Assembly (NCBI RefSeq): GCF_030623445.1
Contig: NZ_CP130613.1
Location: 248,001 to 312,000 of the forward strand
Source: Pseudogemmatithrix spongiicola
Lineage (GTDB): Bacteria > Gemmatimonadota > Gemmatimonadetes > Gemmatimonadales > Gemmatimonadaceae
DNA length: 64,000 nt
Reading direction: 5' to 3'
Below, in pieces: positions 41,063 to 49,930 of the stretch. The notes under the pieces are model-generated. The model worked only from the letters and a program-made list of their open reading frames with translations, was not told the origin of the DNA and made no database searches. Positions within the stretch are counted from its first letter, which is position 1. Each line of letters opens with the position of its first letter. The translations under genes and the position numbers were made by a program.

Positions 41063-42081
41063 TGCCGATGCGGTGTCCGACCTGTGGCAGCCAGTATGGC
41101 GATGACGCGCGCTTCTGCACGAAGGACGGCACGAAGCTCGCGGCTGCCGGCGAGCCGTCGGCGCGCGCAACCGCCGTGCGTGGCGAGGAGGGTCCCTCGG
41201 CGTCGCCGAAGCCCGCCGCGACCAGCCACGCGAACATGGCCGGCCAGGTGCTCGACCGTCGCTACGCGATCGTGAAGAAGGTCGGCGAAGGCGGCATGAG
41301 CTACGTGTACATGGCGCGCGACGTGTCCACGAATGAGCGCTACGCGATCAAGATCCTCTCGCCGGCGCTGAGCAAGGACGAGAATGCGATGGCCCGCCTG
41401 CGCCGTGAAGCGGCGCTGGGCATCCGGCTCGCGCATCCCAATGTGTGCCATATCGTGCGCATGGGCGAGACCGAGGACGGGCTCTGCTACGTGGTGATGC
41501 CGTTCGTGGAAGGCGAGATCCTCAGCGACCGCAACTACCGCGTGGGCAAGACGACGCTGCAGGACACGGCGAAGTTCATCAGCGAGATCGCCGATGGCCT
41601 GCACGTCGCACATCAGTTGGGCATCGTGCACCGCGACCTGAAGCCCGAAAACATCATGATCTGCAAGCGCCAGGGGACCGGCGAGGAGTACGCGGTCGTG
41701 ATGGACTTCGGTCTCGCGAAGGAGCGGAAGGCCAGCGGCGAGCTGCAGAAGCTCACGGCGACGGGCATCATCCTTGGCACGCCGGAGTTCATGAGCCCCG
41801 AGCAGTTGCGCGGCAAGCCGCTGGATCCGCGCACGGACATCTACTCGTTGTCGCTGATGACCTACGAGATGCTCACGAGCAAGCTGCCGTTCGAGGGCTC
41901 GAACCAGCAGGCGATGATGATCGCGCGGCTGCGTTCGGAGCCGATTCCGGCGCGCAACCGGCGGCCGGATATTCCGGAGGCGGTGGATCGCGTGCTGCTC
42001 AAGGGCATGGCACGCGAGGCGGCCGATCGCTATGCGTCGGCGCCGGAGTTCGCCGCGGCGCTGCGCGCGGCAATCGCCTGA
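41062..42081 (+). CDS. Serine/threonine protein kinase with N-terminal zinc ribbon
   Basis: 339 residues. The zinc ribbon (CPTCGSQYGDDARFCTKDG) is followed by a linker and a Hanks-type kinase domain. The domain has Gly-rich loop VGEGGMSYVYMA (about 74), AIKIL lysine, catalytic loop IVHRDLKPENIM (about 192) and VVMDFGLAKE (about 215). No transmembrane or PASTA segment follows, so it is cytosolic. It overlaps the dehydratase stop (ATGA). Targets unknown. Confidence 0.93.
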   Translation: MPMRCPTCGSQYGDDARFCTKDGTKLAAAGEPSARATAVRGEEGPSASPKPAATSHANMAGQVLDRRYAIVKKVGEGGMSYVYMARDVSTNERYAIKILSPALSKDENAMARLRREAALGIRLAHPNVCHIVRMGETEDGLCYVVMPFVEGEILSDRNYRVGKTTLQDTAKFISEIADGLHVAHQLGIVHRDLKPENIMICKRQGTGEEYAVVMDFGLAKERKASGELQKLTATGIILGTPEFMSPEQLRGKPLDPRTDIYSLSLMTYEMLTSKLPFEGSNQQAMMIARLRSEPIPARNRRPDIPEAVDRVLLKGMAREAADRYASAPEFAAALRAAIA

Positions 42082-42083
42082 CG

Positions 42084-42926
42084 GTGCGGCTGGCGCTCGC
42101 CTGCCTCCTCTGGGCGGGCGGGCTCGGGGCGCAGTCGCCTCGCTTGGCGGGGCCCAGCCGAGCCGACTCGCTCATCGCGCAGGGCCGCCTCGCCGCCGCC
42201 GAAGCGGCGCTCTACGCCGCGTCGGATGCCAAGCCTCGCGACCCCGCGGCGCGAGGCGCGCTGGCCGCGTATCTCGCATCGCGCGGACGGTTTTCGATTG
42301 CGCTGGTGCTCTTCGATGAGGCGCAGCGCTTCGGCGCCGCGGCGAGCCGCGTGAACCTCGCGCGCGCGGCAATTCGGCCGTATACGCGCGCCGCGGCCGC
42401 GGGGCCCGAGGTCACGCTGCCGTGGCGCGGATCGCCTGCGCCCGGGTTGCTGGGCAGCATCACCGTTCGCGCGCGCGAGGACTCGGCGTCTTCGGTGCAG
42501 GTGCAGATCGACCCCAATGCCACAGGGCTGGTCGCGGGTGTCGGCGTCGCGGCGCGACTCGGCCTGCGGCGCGGTGATGCATTGCCGGCCCTCTGGTTGG
42601 GCACGCGGCGCCTGGGAGACGTACCGGTGCGCGTGGACTCCGCGCTTGGTGTTGACGATGCGCGGTTGGGCCTCGACCTGCTCTGGGCGCTGGAGCCGCT
42701 GGTCGACGAACGCGCGGGCACGCTGACGCTCGGTCGCCGTGCGCCGACCGCCAGCGCCGCCGGTGCGACGGAGATCCCGTGGCTGCTCACGTTCCCGGGC
42801 CTGCAGCTCGTGCCGCGTGCGGGCGCGCCGCCGCTGCGCATCGAGAGCGCGGCGGGGCGTGCGCTGCTGGAGGGACGGCGCTGGCAGATCGATACGCGCC
42901 GGGCGGTCGTCCGCGTGGAGCGCTGA
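42084..42926 (+). CDS. Secreted protein with degenerate retropepsin-like domain
   Basis: 280 residues from GTG. Signal RLALACLLWAGGLGAQ. A TPR-like helical part (about 20-95) precedes a region with the outline of single-domain aspartyl proteases: QIDPNATGLVAGVGVAARLG, GDVPVRVDSAL and ARLGLDLLWAL. The active-site DTG would be DPN here, so if the family reading is right it has lost catalysis. The assignment is tentative. It starts two bases after the kinase gene. Confidence 0.6.
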   Translation: MRLALACLLWAGGLGAQSPRLAGPSRADSLIAQGRLAAAEAALYAASDAKPRDPAARGALAAYLASRGRFSIALVLFDEAQRFGAAASRVNLARAAIRPYTRAAAAGPEVTLPWRGSPAPGLLGSITVRAREDSASSVQVQIDPNATGLVAGVGVAARLGLRRGDALPALWLGTRRLGDVPVRVDSALGVDDARLGLDLLWALEPLVDERAGTLTLGRRAPTASAAGATEIPWLLTFPGLQLVPRAGAPPLRIESAAGRALLEGRRWQIDTRRAVVRVER

Positions 42927-43840
42927 TGCCGTCGCTGCGCGCCCGCCTGGCGAACCTCGCCGCGCGCGTGTTGGTGAAGCGCGTGACGAATGCCCCGCGG
43001 TTCGATCTCGCGGCCGTACGTCGCGCGATGGCCTCGCGCCTGACCATGCCGGCGGCGTTGCCGTGGGGCCTCCGCGTCGTGCCCTCGCGGGAGCCGGGAC
43101 TGCCCGGTGAATGGCTGCATCCGCGCGGGGCCAGGACGGGCGTGGCGCTGCTGTTCATTCACGGCGGGGGATTCATCGCCGGCTCGCCGCGCACGCATCG
43201 CTCGTTCGCCGCATGGCTCGCGCATCGCGCGGGGGTCGCGGTGTTCTCGCTCGACTATCGGCTGGCGCCCGAGCATCCGTATCCGGCGGCCCTCGATGAC
43301 TGTGTCGCGGCGGTGCGCGCGCTGCGTGCCCGCGGATTGCAGGTCGCCGTCGGCGGCGACTCGGCCGGCGGTCAGCTCGCCATCGCGACGGCGCTGCGAT
43401 TGCGCGCTGCCGGTGAGCCCATGCCAGCAGGGTTGCTGCTGGTGTGCCCGTTGACGGACTTCACCGACGCGTCGGCGTCACTGCGCACGAACGCTGATTC
43501 GGAACCGCTGCTGGGACTCCGGCACCGCACGTACACGCTGGCGCTATACGCCGGCGCGGCGTCGCTGACGGATCCGCTGATCTCACCGGTCTATGGCGAT
43601 CTGCGCGGCCTGCCGCCGATGATCGTCGAGGCCAGCCGCATCGAGGTGCTGTGGGACGACGCGCGGCGCTTCGTCGAGGCAGCGCAGGCGGCCGGCGTCG
43701 CGGTGGAGTTCCATCCGCACGACGGACTCGCGCACGACTGGCAGCTGATGGTGCCGTTCACGCCAGAGGCGAACGCCTCGGTGCGGCGGCTGGGTGCATG
43801 GGTGGCTGCGACTGCGCGCGCCCTAGGCCGAATTGCGTAA
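42926..43840 (+). CDS. Alpha/beta hydrolase, HSL-type esterase
   Basis: 304 residues. Oxyanion-hole motif FIHGGGFIAGSP, nucleophile elbow VGGDSAGGQLAI, and a C-terminal His in HDGLAHDWQLM; the acid residue lies near EASRIEVLWDDA. These are hormone-sensitive-lipase-family esterases acting on short-chain esters. No signal peptide. ATGA-coupled to the preceding gene; last gene of the unit from 40061. Confidence 0.9.
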   Translation: MPSLRARLANLAARVLVKRVTNAPRFDLAAVRRAMASRLTMPAALPWGLRVVPSREPGLPGEWLHPRGARTGVALLFIHGGGFIAGSPRTHRSFAAWLAHRAGVAVFSLDYRLAPEHPYPAALDDCVAAVRALRARGLQVAVGGDSAGGQLAIATALRLRAAGEPMPAGLLLVCPLTDFTDASASLRTNADSEPLLGLRHRTYTLALYAGAASLTDPLISPVYGDLRGLPPMIVEASRIEVLWDDARRFVEAAQAAGVAVEFHPHDGLAHDWQLMVPFTPEANASVRRLGAWVAATARALGRIA

Positions 43841-43982
43841 CGACGGCGAGCGGCCTATTGCGCGGATGGCAGGGACACCGTATCGATTGCGCCGCAGCGA
43901 CGAGCCGCAACTCCATTGAGCCTAGCGCAACCGAGTTTTCGTCCGCGAACGGAGGAAGCATGCACATTGACATTGGTCGGCT

Positions 43983-43993
43983 CCCCCCCCCCC
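43983..43993 (+). repeat. Poly-C (C11) tract at the start of a lipoprotein gene
   Basis: Eleven consecutive C. It lies between a GGAGGAAGC-ATG start signal (ATG at 43960) and the in-frame lipoprotein signal of the 44073 gene. As read, the ATG frame (MHIDIGRLPPP...) ends at 44070. With one extra C it would run into the lipoprotein frame. Confidence 0.8.
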
Positions 43994-44072
43994 TGCTCCT
44001 CGACAGAGCAGCGCCCGCTCTGCCAGGAAAAGGCGTTCCATCAGTGCGGAACTGCTATTCGCTGCGGTAGTC

Positions 44073-44939
44073 GTGCTGGGCGGTTGCAGCGAGCTGCCGC
44101 AGGAAGCGAAGTTTGCTGATCGATTGGCGGACGCGCGCACGGCCTCGATACCCGAGAAGCCAGACTCCATCAATTGGACACGCTTCGAGGTTGATGTTTC
44201 CGTCGAGATTGCGGGTGATGTTGCCCCGACCACTGCTCGACCCGTCTCGCGCGGATTCTCCTATCGGCTCATCAAGTACTTGGACGCCGACAACCGCTGG
44301 GTGGCGGACATACAAGTAGGACGCCTTCGGGCGGTGAATGCTGGCGAGCGTTTTGAGCTCGCTCCAGGGTCCTTCCGAGAGGTCGTGGGAGTCGCGCGCG
44401 ATACTCGGCCTCAGTTCTCGGACGGCCGGGGACAAACCATTGCCCCACCACGGCCTCGAATGGTGTCTCACGGGATTGTTGGGGCTGGAACTCCGCGATC
44501 GGCCGGGCAGATCGAGCTGCCAGCGGTTCCGACGCTTCCTGCACCCGGTTCGCGTGGAACATCGGTGCCCGGTGACACCAGCCGCGCTTGGCTGGATCAG
44601 TACCTCGCTACGGCGCAGTCTGGCGTACGCGTCTCAGCGGCGCTGGCTCGTGCCGGAGGGCAGGGGCAGCGGAGCGGGGCACGGCTTCGATTCTCGCGTC
44701 AGTCGGCAGGCGACCGAACTGAAATCGTGTTTGATGAGTCGGTCGGAGCGATCGTGGAGACTCGAGCGATGCGCGACGGCCGCTTGCATACCCTCATCGA
44801 GCGCAGGTTCAGCGAGTACCATCCGGGGGTTCGGGTCCTGAGCTCCGAGCGCGTGACGCGGTATCCCGAACGGGCTAGCGACGCCCCGAGAGTCATGACA
44901 TTCGTGTACCGGAATCCGCGTCTCCTTGGAGGGCAATGA
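44073..44939 (+). CDS. Lipoprotein, start probably 43960 through the poly-C tract
   Basis: 288 residues from the only in-frame start-type codon (GTG 44073). Its start reads VLGGCSEL. The frame upstream, without any start codon, encodes KRRSISAELLFAAVVV, which together makes a lipoprotein signal with lipobox. A strong ribosome site (GGAGG) and ATG at 43960 are one base out of frame because of the C11 tract. The gene is thus either phase-variable, frameshifted or mis-assembled. Mature protein: no known domain. It is ATGA-coupled to the lipase gene. Confidence 0.62.
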   Translation: MLGGCSELPQEAKFADRLADARTASIPEKPDSINWTRFEVDVSVEIAGDVAPTTARPVSRGFSYRLIKYLDADNRWVADIQVGRLRAVNAGERFELAPGSFREVVGVARDTRPQFSDGRGQTIAPPRPRMVSHGIVGAGTPRSAGQIELPAVPTLPAPGSRGTSVPGDTSRAWLDQYLATAQSGVRVSAALARAGGQGQRSGARLRFSRQSAGDRTEIVFDESVGAIVETRAMRDGRLHTLIERRFSEYHPGVRVLSSERVTRYPERASDAPRVMTFVYRNPRLLGGQ

Positions 44940-46408
44940 CAATGCGCCGCTTCGGATTGAGCGCATTCGCCGCTCTCGCAATCCGCTCCCTCTGCTTGCT
45001 CGCGCTCTCCGGAGCGGCCCTGCAGGCGCAGGACACGGCCGTCGTGTTTGTGCACGGCATCAACTCTAGTGCCGAGGTGTGGACGGGAATCGCGAGCAAC
45101 CTGCAGCAGCGGCTCCGCGTTGCGCCCGTGATTCCGAGTCTCAACTGGGCGCGAACGGAGGGAGAGCAGGCTACGCAGTTGTCGGGCATCTTGAACGCAA
45201 ATCCTCTGACGGCGAGCTTCGCACGTCGGATGCCATTCGTGGCGCACAGCAACGGCGGGTTGGTGACCCGGGAGTACCGCAGGGGCGACGGCCGCGTGCG
45301 CCATGCGGTGACGGTCGGAACGCCTCATTTTGGAGCTCCGCTTGCCAATAACTGGCTCAGCGGGACCACGATTTCGATATCCCAGTTCATCCTGGACCGG
45401 CTGCTAGACCCGGTCCGCTACTACTCGCTCAATGACATCGAGGCGCCCTCCGTCATTGACTGGGCGTACTGGGTGTCTTACCCGCTGATTTGGTTGGTCA
45501 ACGTGATCGACGCGTTGCTCTGCCCTGTTGCCGGCTTCTGCTTAGTGCTTGAGGCCGGAACATACGTCGCGGCGCCAGTAGTGTACGATCTCGCGGTCGG
45601 ATCCACTGCTACTCAGATGTTGAACTCGTCTTCGAACCTCACACAAGAGGAGGCGACCGTCGCGCAGCGCGTCGGGATCCGCACGTTCACTCCGCCTAGC
45701 GGGGCGATGTTCGACCTATTCACCGAGGAGCCCGAGGCGTGGGAGATCGCGCAGGAACTTGCTATTGCGTCCTACATCTCGGGATATCAGTACTACCGTG
45801 ACCACTGGGACTACTTTCTCCAGGCAAATGCATGGCTCTGGGTTGATGGCGCCGCTGCACTCATAGATCTCGATTATTGGTGGCAGACCCTAACCGGTAC
45901 GCTTGTTAGCTACAGTAGGGTCCTTGACCAGAACACCGGTTTCTACGGCACGTATCTTGAGGCGTTTCCAAGCGATGGGCTGGTACCTCACCTCTCGGCG
46001 GCCTATCCTAGCGGGACTCTTCAGATTGAGCTGCCTGGGAGAATTTCGCACTCGAAGCAGCTCAGGTCAGCAGCTGTGTCGGACGCGCTCTTCGCAGTAC
46101 TGAACGAGCGATTCGAGATTCCGATTCGCGATGGACCGCCCCCGCCAACGTACGTCGCGAGCATAAACGGGCCTACCCTCGCGCGTAGCGGCAACATCTG
46201 TAGCTGGTCAGCGGCCACGAACATCCCGGATGCCGCGTTCCAGTGGAGCGTCGACGGCGCAGTCGTAAGCGCATCGCCGGAGATTCTCCTAAGCGTCCAA
46301 TCCAGCTTTACTCTCTCGCTGCTCGTCAGCAACGGACAGGGCGCCAGCGCCTCGACTTCCATCTTCGTGAGTGTGGGTACCGAGAACGCAAACTGTGAGA
46401 GTCAGTAG
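44936..46408 (+). CDS. Secreted lipase-like alpha/beta hydrolase with C-terminal Ig-like domain
   Basis: 490 residues. Signal about residues 1-32 (LCLLALSGAALQAQ). Oxyanion region VVFVHGINSSAEVW. Nucleophile elbow FVAHSNGGLVTRE (Ser in AHSNG) and HFGAPLANNW, the pattern of PGAP1/lipase-like hydrolases. The C-terminal about 90 residues (ASINGPTLARSGNICSWSAA onward) look like an Ig/PKD-type beta-sandwich. It probably hydrolyses esters or releases lipids outside the cytoplasm. Its codons are less GC-biased than those of flanking genes. Confidence 0.82.
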   Translation: MTMRRFGLSAFAALAIRSLCLLALSGAALQAQDTAVVFVHGINSSAEVWTGIASNLQQRLRVAPVIPSLNWARTEGEQATQLSGILNANPLTASFARRMPFVAHSNGGLVTREYRRGDGRVRHAVTVGTPHFGAPLANNWLSGTTISISQFILDRLLDPVRYYSLNDIEAPSVIDWAYWVSYPLIWLVNVIDALLCPVAGFCLVLEAGTYVAAPVVYDLAVGSTATQMLNSSSNLTQEEATVAQRVGIRTFTPPSGAMFDLFTEEPEAWEIAQELAIASYISGYQYYRDHWDYFLQANAWLWVDGAAALIDLDYWWQTLTGTLVSYSRVLDQNTGFYGTYLEAFPSDGLVPHLSAAYPSGTLQIELPGRISHSKQLRSAAVSDALFAVLNERFEIPIRDGPPPPTYVASINGPTLARSGNICSWSAATNIPDAAFQWSVDGAVVSASPEILLSVQSSFTLSLLVSNGQGASASTSIFVSVGTENANCESQ

Positions 46409-47555
46409 CCGGATTCTCTTGCTCACGACGGGGGCAGCGCTCGGCTTTTCGTGCCGGGATCCAATGCCACCCGTTGGCACGGACGGCGACCCGCGCGTGT
46501 TATGGCGGGTACCGTCCGGCGCGGATGCAAGACCACACGAGCCTGTCGCGAATGCAGATGGCTCGATGGTCTACTTCCTGAACTCGGCGTATCGTTTGCA
46601 GAAGATTCGTGCGACGGACGGCCACGTCGTCTGGGATCGGTCAGGCGGGGTTCCACGACAGAACGGCGCGAGTTGGAATCTCGTGCGCAGCGCCCACGTG
46701 GTCGTGGCGCCCCGTGTGGACCTCTATGCGTTCGACACCACGTCCGGTCAACCGGCATGGACATACGTCGACCCAGAATTGGACGAGACCGGCTACAGCA
46801 CAATTGCCGCCGATAGCCAAACCGTCTACGCTGCCTCCCGGCTCGGAAAAATCCACGCCGTTGCAGCGGGGTCTGGCACGGCGCGTTGGATTGTCGATTT
46901 GAAGACGGGGGAGGTCTCAGTCGGCGCACTGCGCCCGACGCTCCACCATAGCCTGCTGCTCGTCTGTTCGCGAACCCTCGACGGTCCGTCACGTGGGACT
47001 CTGTGGGCACTCAACACCGCCGATGGAAGCGTGAGGTGGCGTTACGACTTTCAGCCAGAGCTTCCCGGACAGGGCTCTGCATGTTTCGGACACGCGGCGT
47101 CGATGGGTGACGTCGCCATCCAGGCCCAGGAGGACGGCCGGGTCTTCGCCTTCGAGCTGTCCACTGGTGTAGTTCGATGGGTCGCACCGCGCGTGCATGA
47201 CGTGACATCCGGCTTGGGCGACAGCCGGTACGCGGCGGCCGGCAGTGGTGTGTTCGTCGTGACGAGTATCGCTGACCGCGGCCTCGTCGTTGCCTACGAT
47301 CCCGTGGATGGTCGAGAGATCTGGCGCTACACCGAGAACGGAGGGTCACCATCTCCGGCACTCATCGCCGACGGCAGCGTATGGGTGGACCACGGCTATC
47401 GCTACGCATCCTACGACGCGGCAACCGGTCGACTGCTGTGGCAGACGCCGGCGGTGTTCGGCGCCCCACCCACTGTCTATTCGGGTCGTCCGGTCGTTGG
47501 CGCGGACCGCATCTTCGTGGCCGGACGCGACGGCTCCTACGCGCTCGTCAAATAG
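46395..47555 (+). CDS. PQQ-like beta-propeller lipoprotein
   Basis: 386 residues from GTG 46395, which overlaps the lipase 3' end by 14 bases. Lipoprotein signal RVSSRILLLTTGAALGFSC. Repeats of the PQQ_2/BamB type follow: IRATDGHVVWDRSGG, AFDTTSGQPAWTYVD, ALNTADGSVRWRYDF, AYDPVDGREIWRYTE, SYDAATGRLLWQTP. It should form an eight-bladed-type propeller at the envelope. Third gene of the atypical-composition unit. Confidence 0.85.
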   Translation: MRVSSRILLLTTGAALGFSCRDPMPPVGTDGDPRVLWRVPSGADARPHEPVANADGSMVYFLNSAYRLQKIRATDGHVVWDRSGGVPRQNGASWNLVRSAHVVVAPRVDLYAFDTTSGQPAWTYVDPELDETGYSTIAADSQTVYAASRLGKIHAVAAGSGTARWIVDLKTGEVSVGALRPTLHHSLLLVCSRTLDGPSRGTLWALNTADGSVRWRYDFQPELPGQGSACFGHAASMGDVAIQAQEDGRVFAFELSTGVVRWVAPRVHDVTSGLGDSRYAAAGSGVFVVTSIADRGLVVAYDPVDGREIWRYTENGGSPSPALIADGSVWVDHGYRYASYDAATGRLLWQTPAVFGAPPTVYSGRPVVGADRIFVAGRDGSYALVK

Positions 47556-47575
47556 GGGCAGGGTTGCATGAGGCC

Positions 47576-48016
47576 TCAGCGGCCGCGGTTACTCAGCTCC
47601 ACCATGAGGCACTTGTCCTGCACCACGTCGATACCATTGCGCGCGAGTTCCTCCGCGACGCCGTCGTGACGAATGCCGAGCTGGAACCACACCGCACGCG
47701 GCCGCGCGGCGAGGAGGTCATCGAGGTGCTGCGGGATGTCCTGCGGCCGGCGAAACACGTTCACGAGGTCCACGCGGTCGTCGATGGCCCGCACGCTGCG
47801 CACGACGGGCTCGCCGAGGATCTCGGTAACCTCGGGGTAGTAGACGGGCACCGGGTGGATCTTGTAGCCGGCGCGCTGCGCGTACTCCGGCACGTAGAAG
47901 GCCGGTGCGCCGGAATCGGCGGTCTTGATGCCGAGCACGGCGATGCTGCGCACGCGGCCGAGGAGGTCGCCGATGGCGGCGTCGGAGGTCAGGAGGTGCT
48001 GCTGCCAGTCGGCCAT
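47576..48016 (-). CDS. CoA-binding domain protein
   Basis: A 146-residue YccU-like Rossmann protein. SIAVLGIKTADSGAPAFYVP starts the nucleotide fold, and VWFQLGIRHDGVAEELARNG and DVVQDKCLMVEL close it. The family binds CoA; its role is unclear. The ATG at 48016 (MADWQQHL) matches family length. Convergent with the PQQ-like gene (20-base gap), divergent from the saccharopine dehydrogenase-like gene. Confidence 0.88.
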   Translation of the reverse strand: MADWQQHLLTSDAAIGDLLGRVRSIAVLGIKTADSGAPAFYVPEYAQRAGYKIHPVPVYYPEVTEILGEPVVRSVRAIDDRVDLVNVFRRPQDIPQHLDDLLAARPRAVWFQLGIRHDGVAEELARNGIDVVQDKCLMVELSNRGR

Positions 48017-48093
48017 GGTGGGGTGAAAATCAGAGGGGAAATCCGGTAGATTTGGAGGCTGTCCAGAAAGTACCTCCATCCGGGACCCCCACG

Positions 48094-49245
48094 ATGCGGA
48101 TGCTAGTTCTCGGCGCGGGCCTTCAGGGCTCCGCCTGTGCATACGACCTGCTGCAGAACGACGCGATCACCGAAGTGCGCCTGGCGGACAAATCCGTCGA
48201 CCACCTGCCGAAGTTCCTCCAGCCCTACGTGGGCGGTGAGCGCCTGAAGCTCATCACGCTGGACGTGAAGGACGCCGCGGCCGTCGCCCAGGCGATGGCC
48301 GGCGTGAAGGCGGTGATGTGCGCGCTGCCGTACTACTTCAACAAGCCGATGACGGAGGCCGCGATCGCGGCCGGCGCGCACTTCTGCGACCTCGGCGGCA
48401 ACACCGAGATCGTGCAGGACCAGAAGACGCTTGACGCGGCGGCGAAGGCGAAGGGCGTGACCGTCGTGCCCGATTGCGGGCTCGCGCCCGGCATGGTCAA
48501 CATCCTCGCGCAGCTGGGCATCGACCGGCTCGACGAGACGCAGTCGGTGCGCATCTACGTGGGTGGCTTGCCGCAGGATCCCCAGGGTCCGCTCAAGTAC
48601 CAGATCGTGTATTCCATCGAAGGCGTGCTGGACTACTACACGACGCTCAGCTGGATCGTGCGCGACAAGAAGCGCGTGCAGGTCACGGCGCTGAGCGAGA
48701 TCGAGCCGGTGCATTTCGAGTCGCCGGTGGGTGAGCTGGAAGCCTTCCACACGGCGGGCGGCCTCTCGACGATGGCCCATCGATACGAAGGCAAGATTCC
48801 CGAGATGGAGTACAAGACGCTGCGCTATCCCGGACACGCGAAGATCATGGAAGCGATCCGCGAGCTCGGGCTGATCGACCTGGCGCCGGTGGACGTGAAG
48901 GGCCAGCAGGTCTCGCCCCGCGACGTGGCGATCGCGCAGATGCATCCGCGGCTGTTCAAGAAGGACTCGCCGGATCTCGTCGCGCTGCGCGTGGTGGTGA
49001 AGGGCACGACGGGCGGCAGGCCGCAGACGCATACGTTCGAGCTCGTGGATCGCTACGACGCCAAGCACGGCATCTCGGCGATGATGCGCACGACGGGCTA
49101 CTCGCTGTCGATCACCGGGCAGCTGCAGGCCATGGGCAAGGTGCAGCCGAACGGCGTGCACACGCCCGATGAGTGCATGCCGGGCGATGCGTACGTCACG
49201 GAGCTCGGGAAGCGTGGGATCCTGATCCGCCAGACGGTTTCGTAA
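48094..49245 (+). CDS. Saccharopine dehydrogenase family oxidoreductase
   Basis: 383 residues. N-terminal NAD-binding MLVLGAGLQGSACAYDLL, then the family core CDLGGNTEIVQDQKTLD and DCGLAPGMVNILAQLG. The C-terminal catalytic/dimer domain ends ELGKRGILIRQTV. It acts on amino-acid or imine substrates, with lysine 6-dehydrogenase or saccharopine dehydrogenase chemistry. No lysine pathway neighbours. Confidence 0.88.
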   Translation: MRMLVLGAGLQGSACAYDLLQNDAITEVRLADKSVDHLPKFLQPYVGGERLKLITLDVKDAAAVAQAMAGVKAVMCALPYYFNKPMTEAAIAAGAHFCDLGGNTEIVQDQKTLDAAAKAKGVTVVPDCGLAPGMVNILAQLGIDRLDETQSVRIYVGGLPQDPQGPLKYQIVYSIEGVLDYYTTLSWIVRDKKRVQVTALSEIEPVHFESPVGELEAFHTAGGLSTMAHRYEGKIPEMEYKTLRYPGHAKIMEAIRELGLIDLAPVDVKGQQVSPRDVAIAQMHPRLFKKDSPDLVALRVVVKGTTGGRPQTHTFELVDRYDAKHGISAMMRTTGYSLSITGQLQAMGKVQPNGVHTPDECMPGDAYVTELGKRGILIRQTVS

Positions 49246-49250
49246 GGCGT

Positions 49251-49309
49251 TCACCACGAAGGCACGAAGGCACGAAGGATATCCTTCGTGCCTTCGTGTC
49301 TTCGTGGTA
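49251..49309. repeat. 59-bp hairpin of the GxxExxY-type repeat, no insert
   Basis: The left arm TCACCACGAAGGCACGAAGG continues to GCACGAAGGAT. The right arm is ATCCTTCGTGCCTTCGTGTC followed by TTCGTGGTA. Two arms meet at ATAT with a single arm mismatch. It looks like the two terminal repeats of the GxxExxY unit joined without the gene. It lies six bases after the upstream stop codon. Confidence 0.85.
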
Positions 49310-49339
49310 GAGTAGTTCTCAGTTCATCCCGGAGCACAA

Positions 49340-49930
49340 ATGGTACGTACTGCGAGCACGATGCTGGAACTGGGCACGAAGGCGCCGGACTTCTCGCTGC
49401 CGCGCGTCGAGGATGGCCGTCACGTCGCGCTCAGTGAGTTCGCCGGGGCGCCCGCCACGCTGGTGGTCTTTCTCTGTGCGCACTGCCCGTACGTGAAGCA
49501 CGTGGCGCCGGCGTTGGCGACGCTGGTGCAGGAGTACCAGGCGCGCGGCGTGGCGGTCATCGGCATCTCGTCGAACGACGCCACGGCGTATCCGGACGAT
49601 GCGCCCGAGGCGCTGGCCGCCGAGGCCCGCGAGCGCGGCTACACGTTCCCGATCCTGTACGATGAGTCGCAGGCGGTGGCGAAGGCGTACCGCGCCGCGT
49701 GCACGCCGGACTTCTATCTCTTCGACCGCGACCTGCTGCTGGCGTATCGCGGGCAGTTCGATGCGTCGCGCCCGAAGAACGACCTCCCGGTCACCGGAGC
49801 CGACCTGCGCGCCGCGCTCGATGCCGTGCTCGCCGGCGCAGCGGTGCCCGAACCGCAGGTGCCGAGCATCGGCTGCAACATCAAGTGGAAGCAGGCGCCG
49901 GAGTACTTCACCGGTCTCCCAGCAACTTGA
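49340..49930 (+). CDS. Thioredoxin-fold redoxin (peroxiredoxin-like)
   Basis: A 196-residue AhpC/TSA-redoxin protein. MLELGTKAPDFSLPRVEDG starts the fold and VVFLCAHCPYVKHVAP carries a CxxC pair. The C-terminal segment (PSIGCNIKWKQAPEYF) is typical of the redoxin family that resembles thiol-disulfide exchange proteins. No signal peptide. It overlaps the convergent yjbQ gene by 23 bases. Confidence 0.88.
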   Translation: MVRTASTMLELGTKAPDFSLPRVEDGRHVALSEFAGAPATLVVFLCAHCPYVKHVAPALATLVQEYQARGVAVIGISSNDATAYPDDAPEALAAEARERGYTFPILYDESQAVAKAYRAACTPDFYLFDRDLLLAYRGQFDASRPKNDLPVTGADLRAALDAVLAGAAVPEPQVPSIGCNIKWKQAPEYFTGLPAT

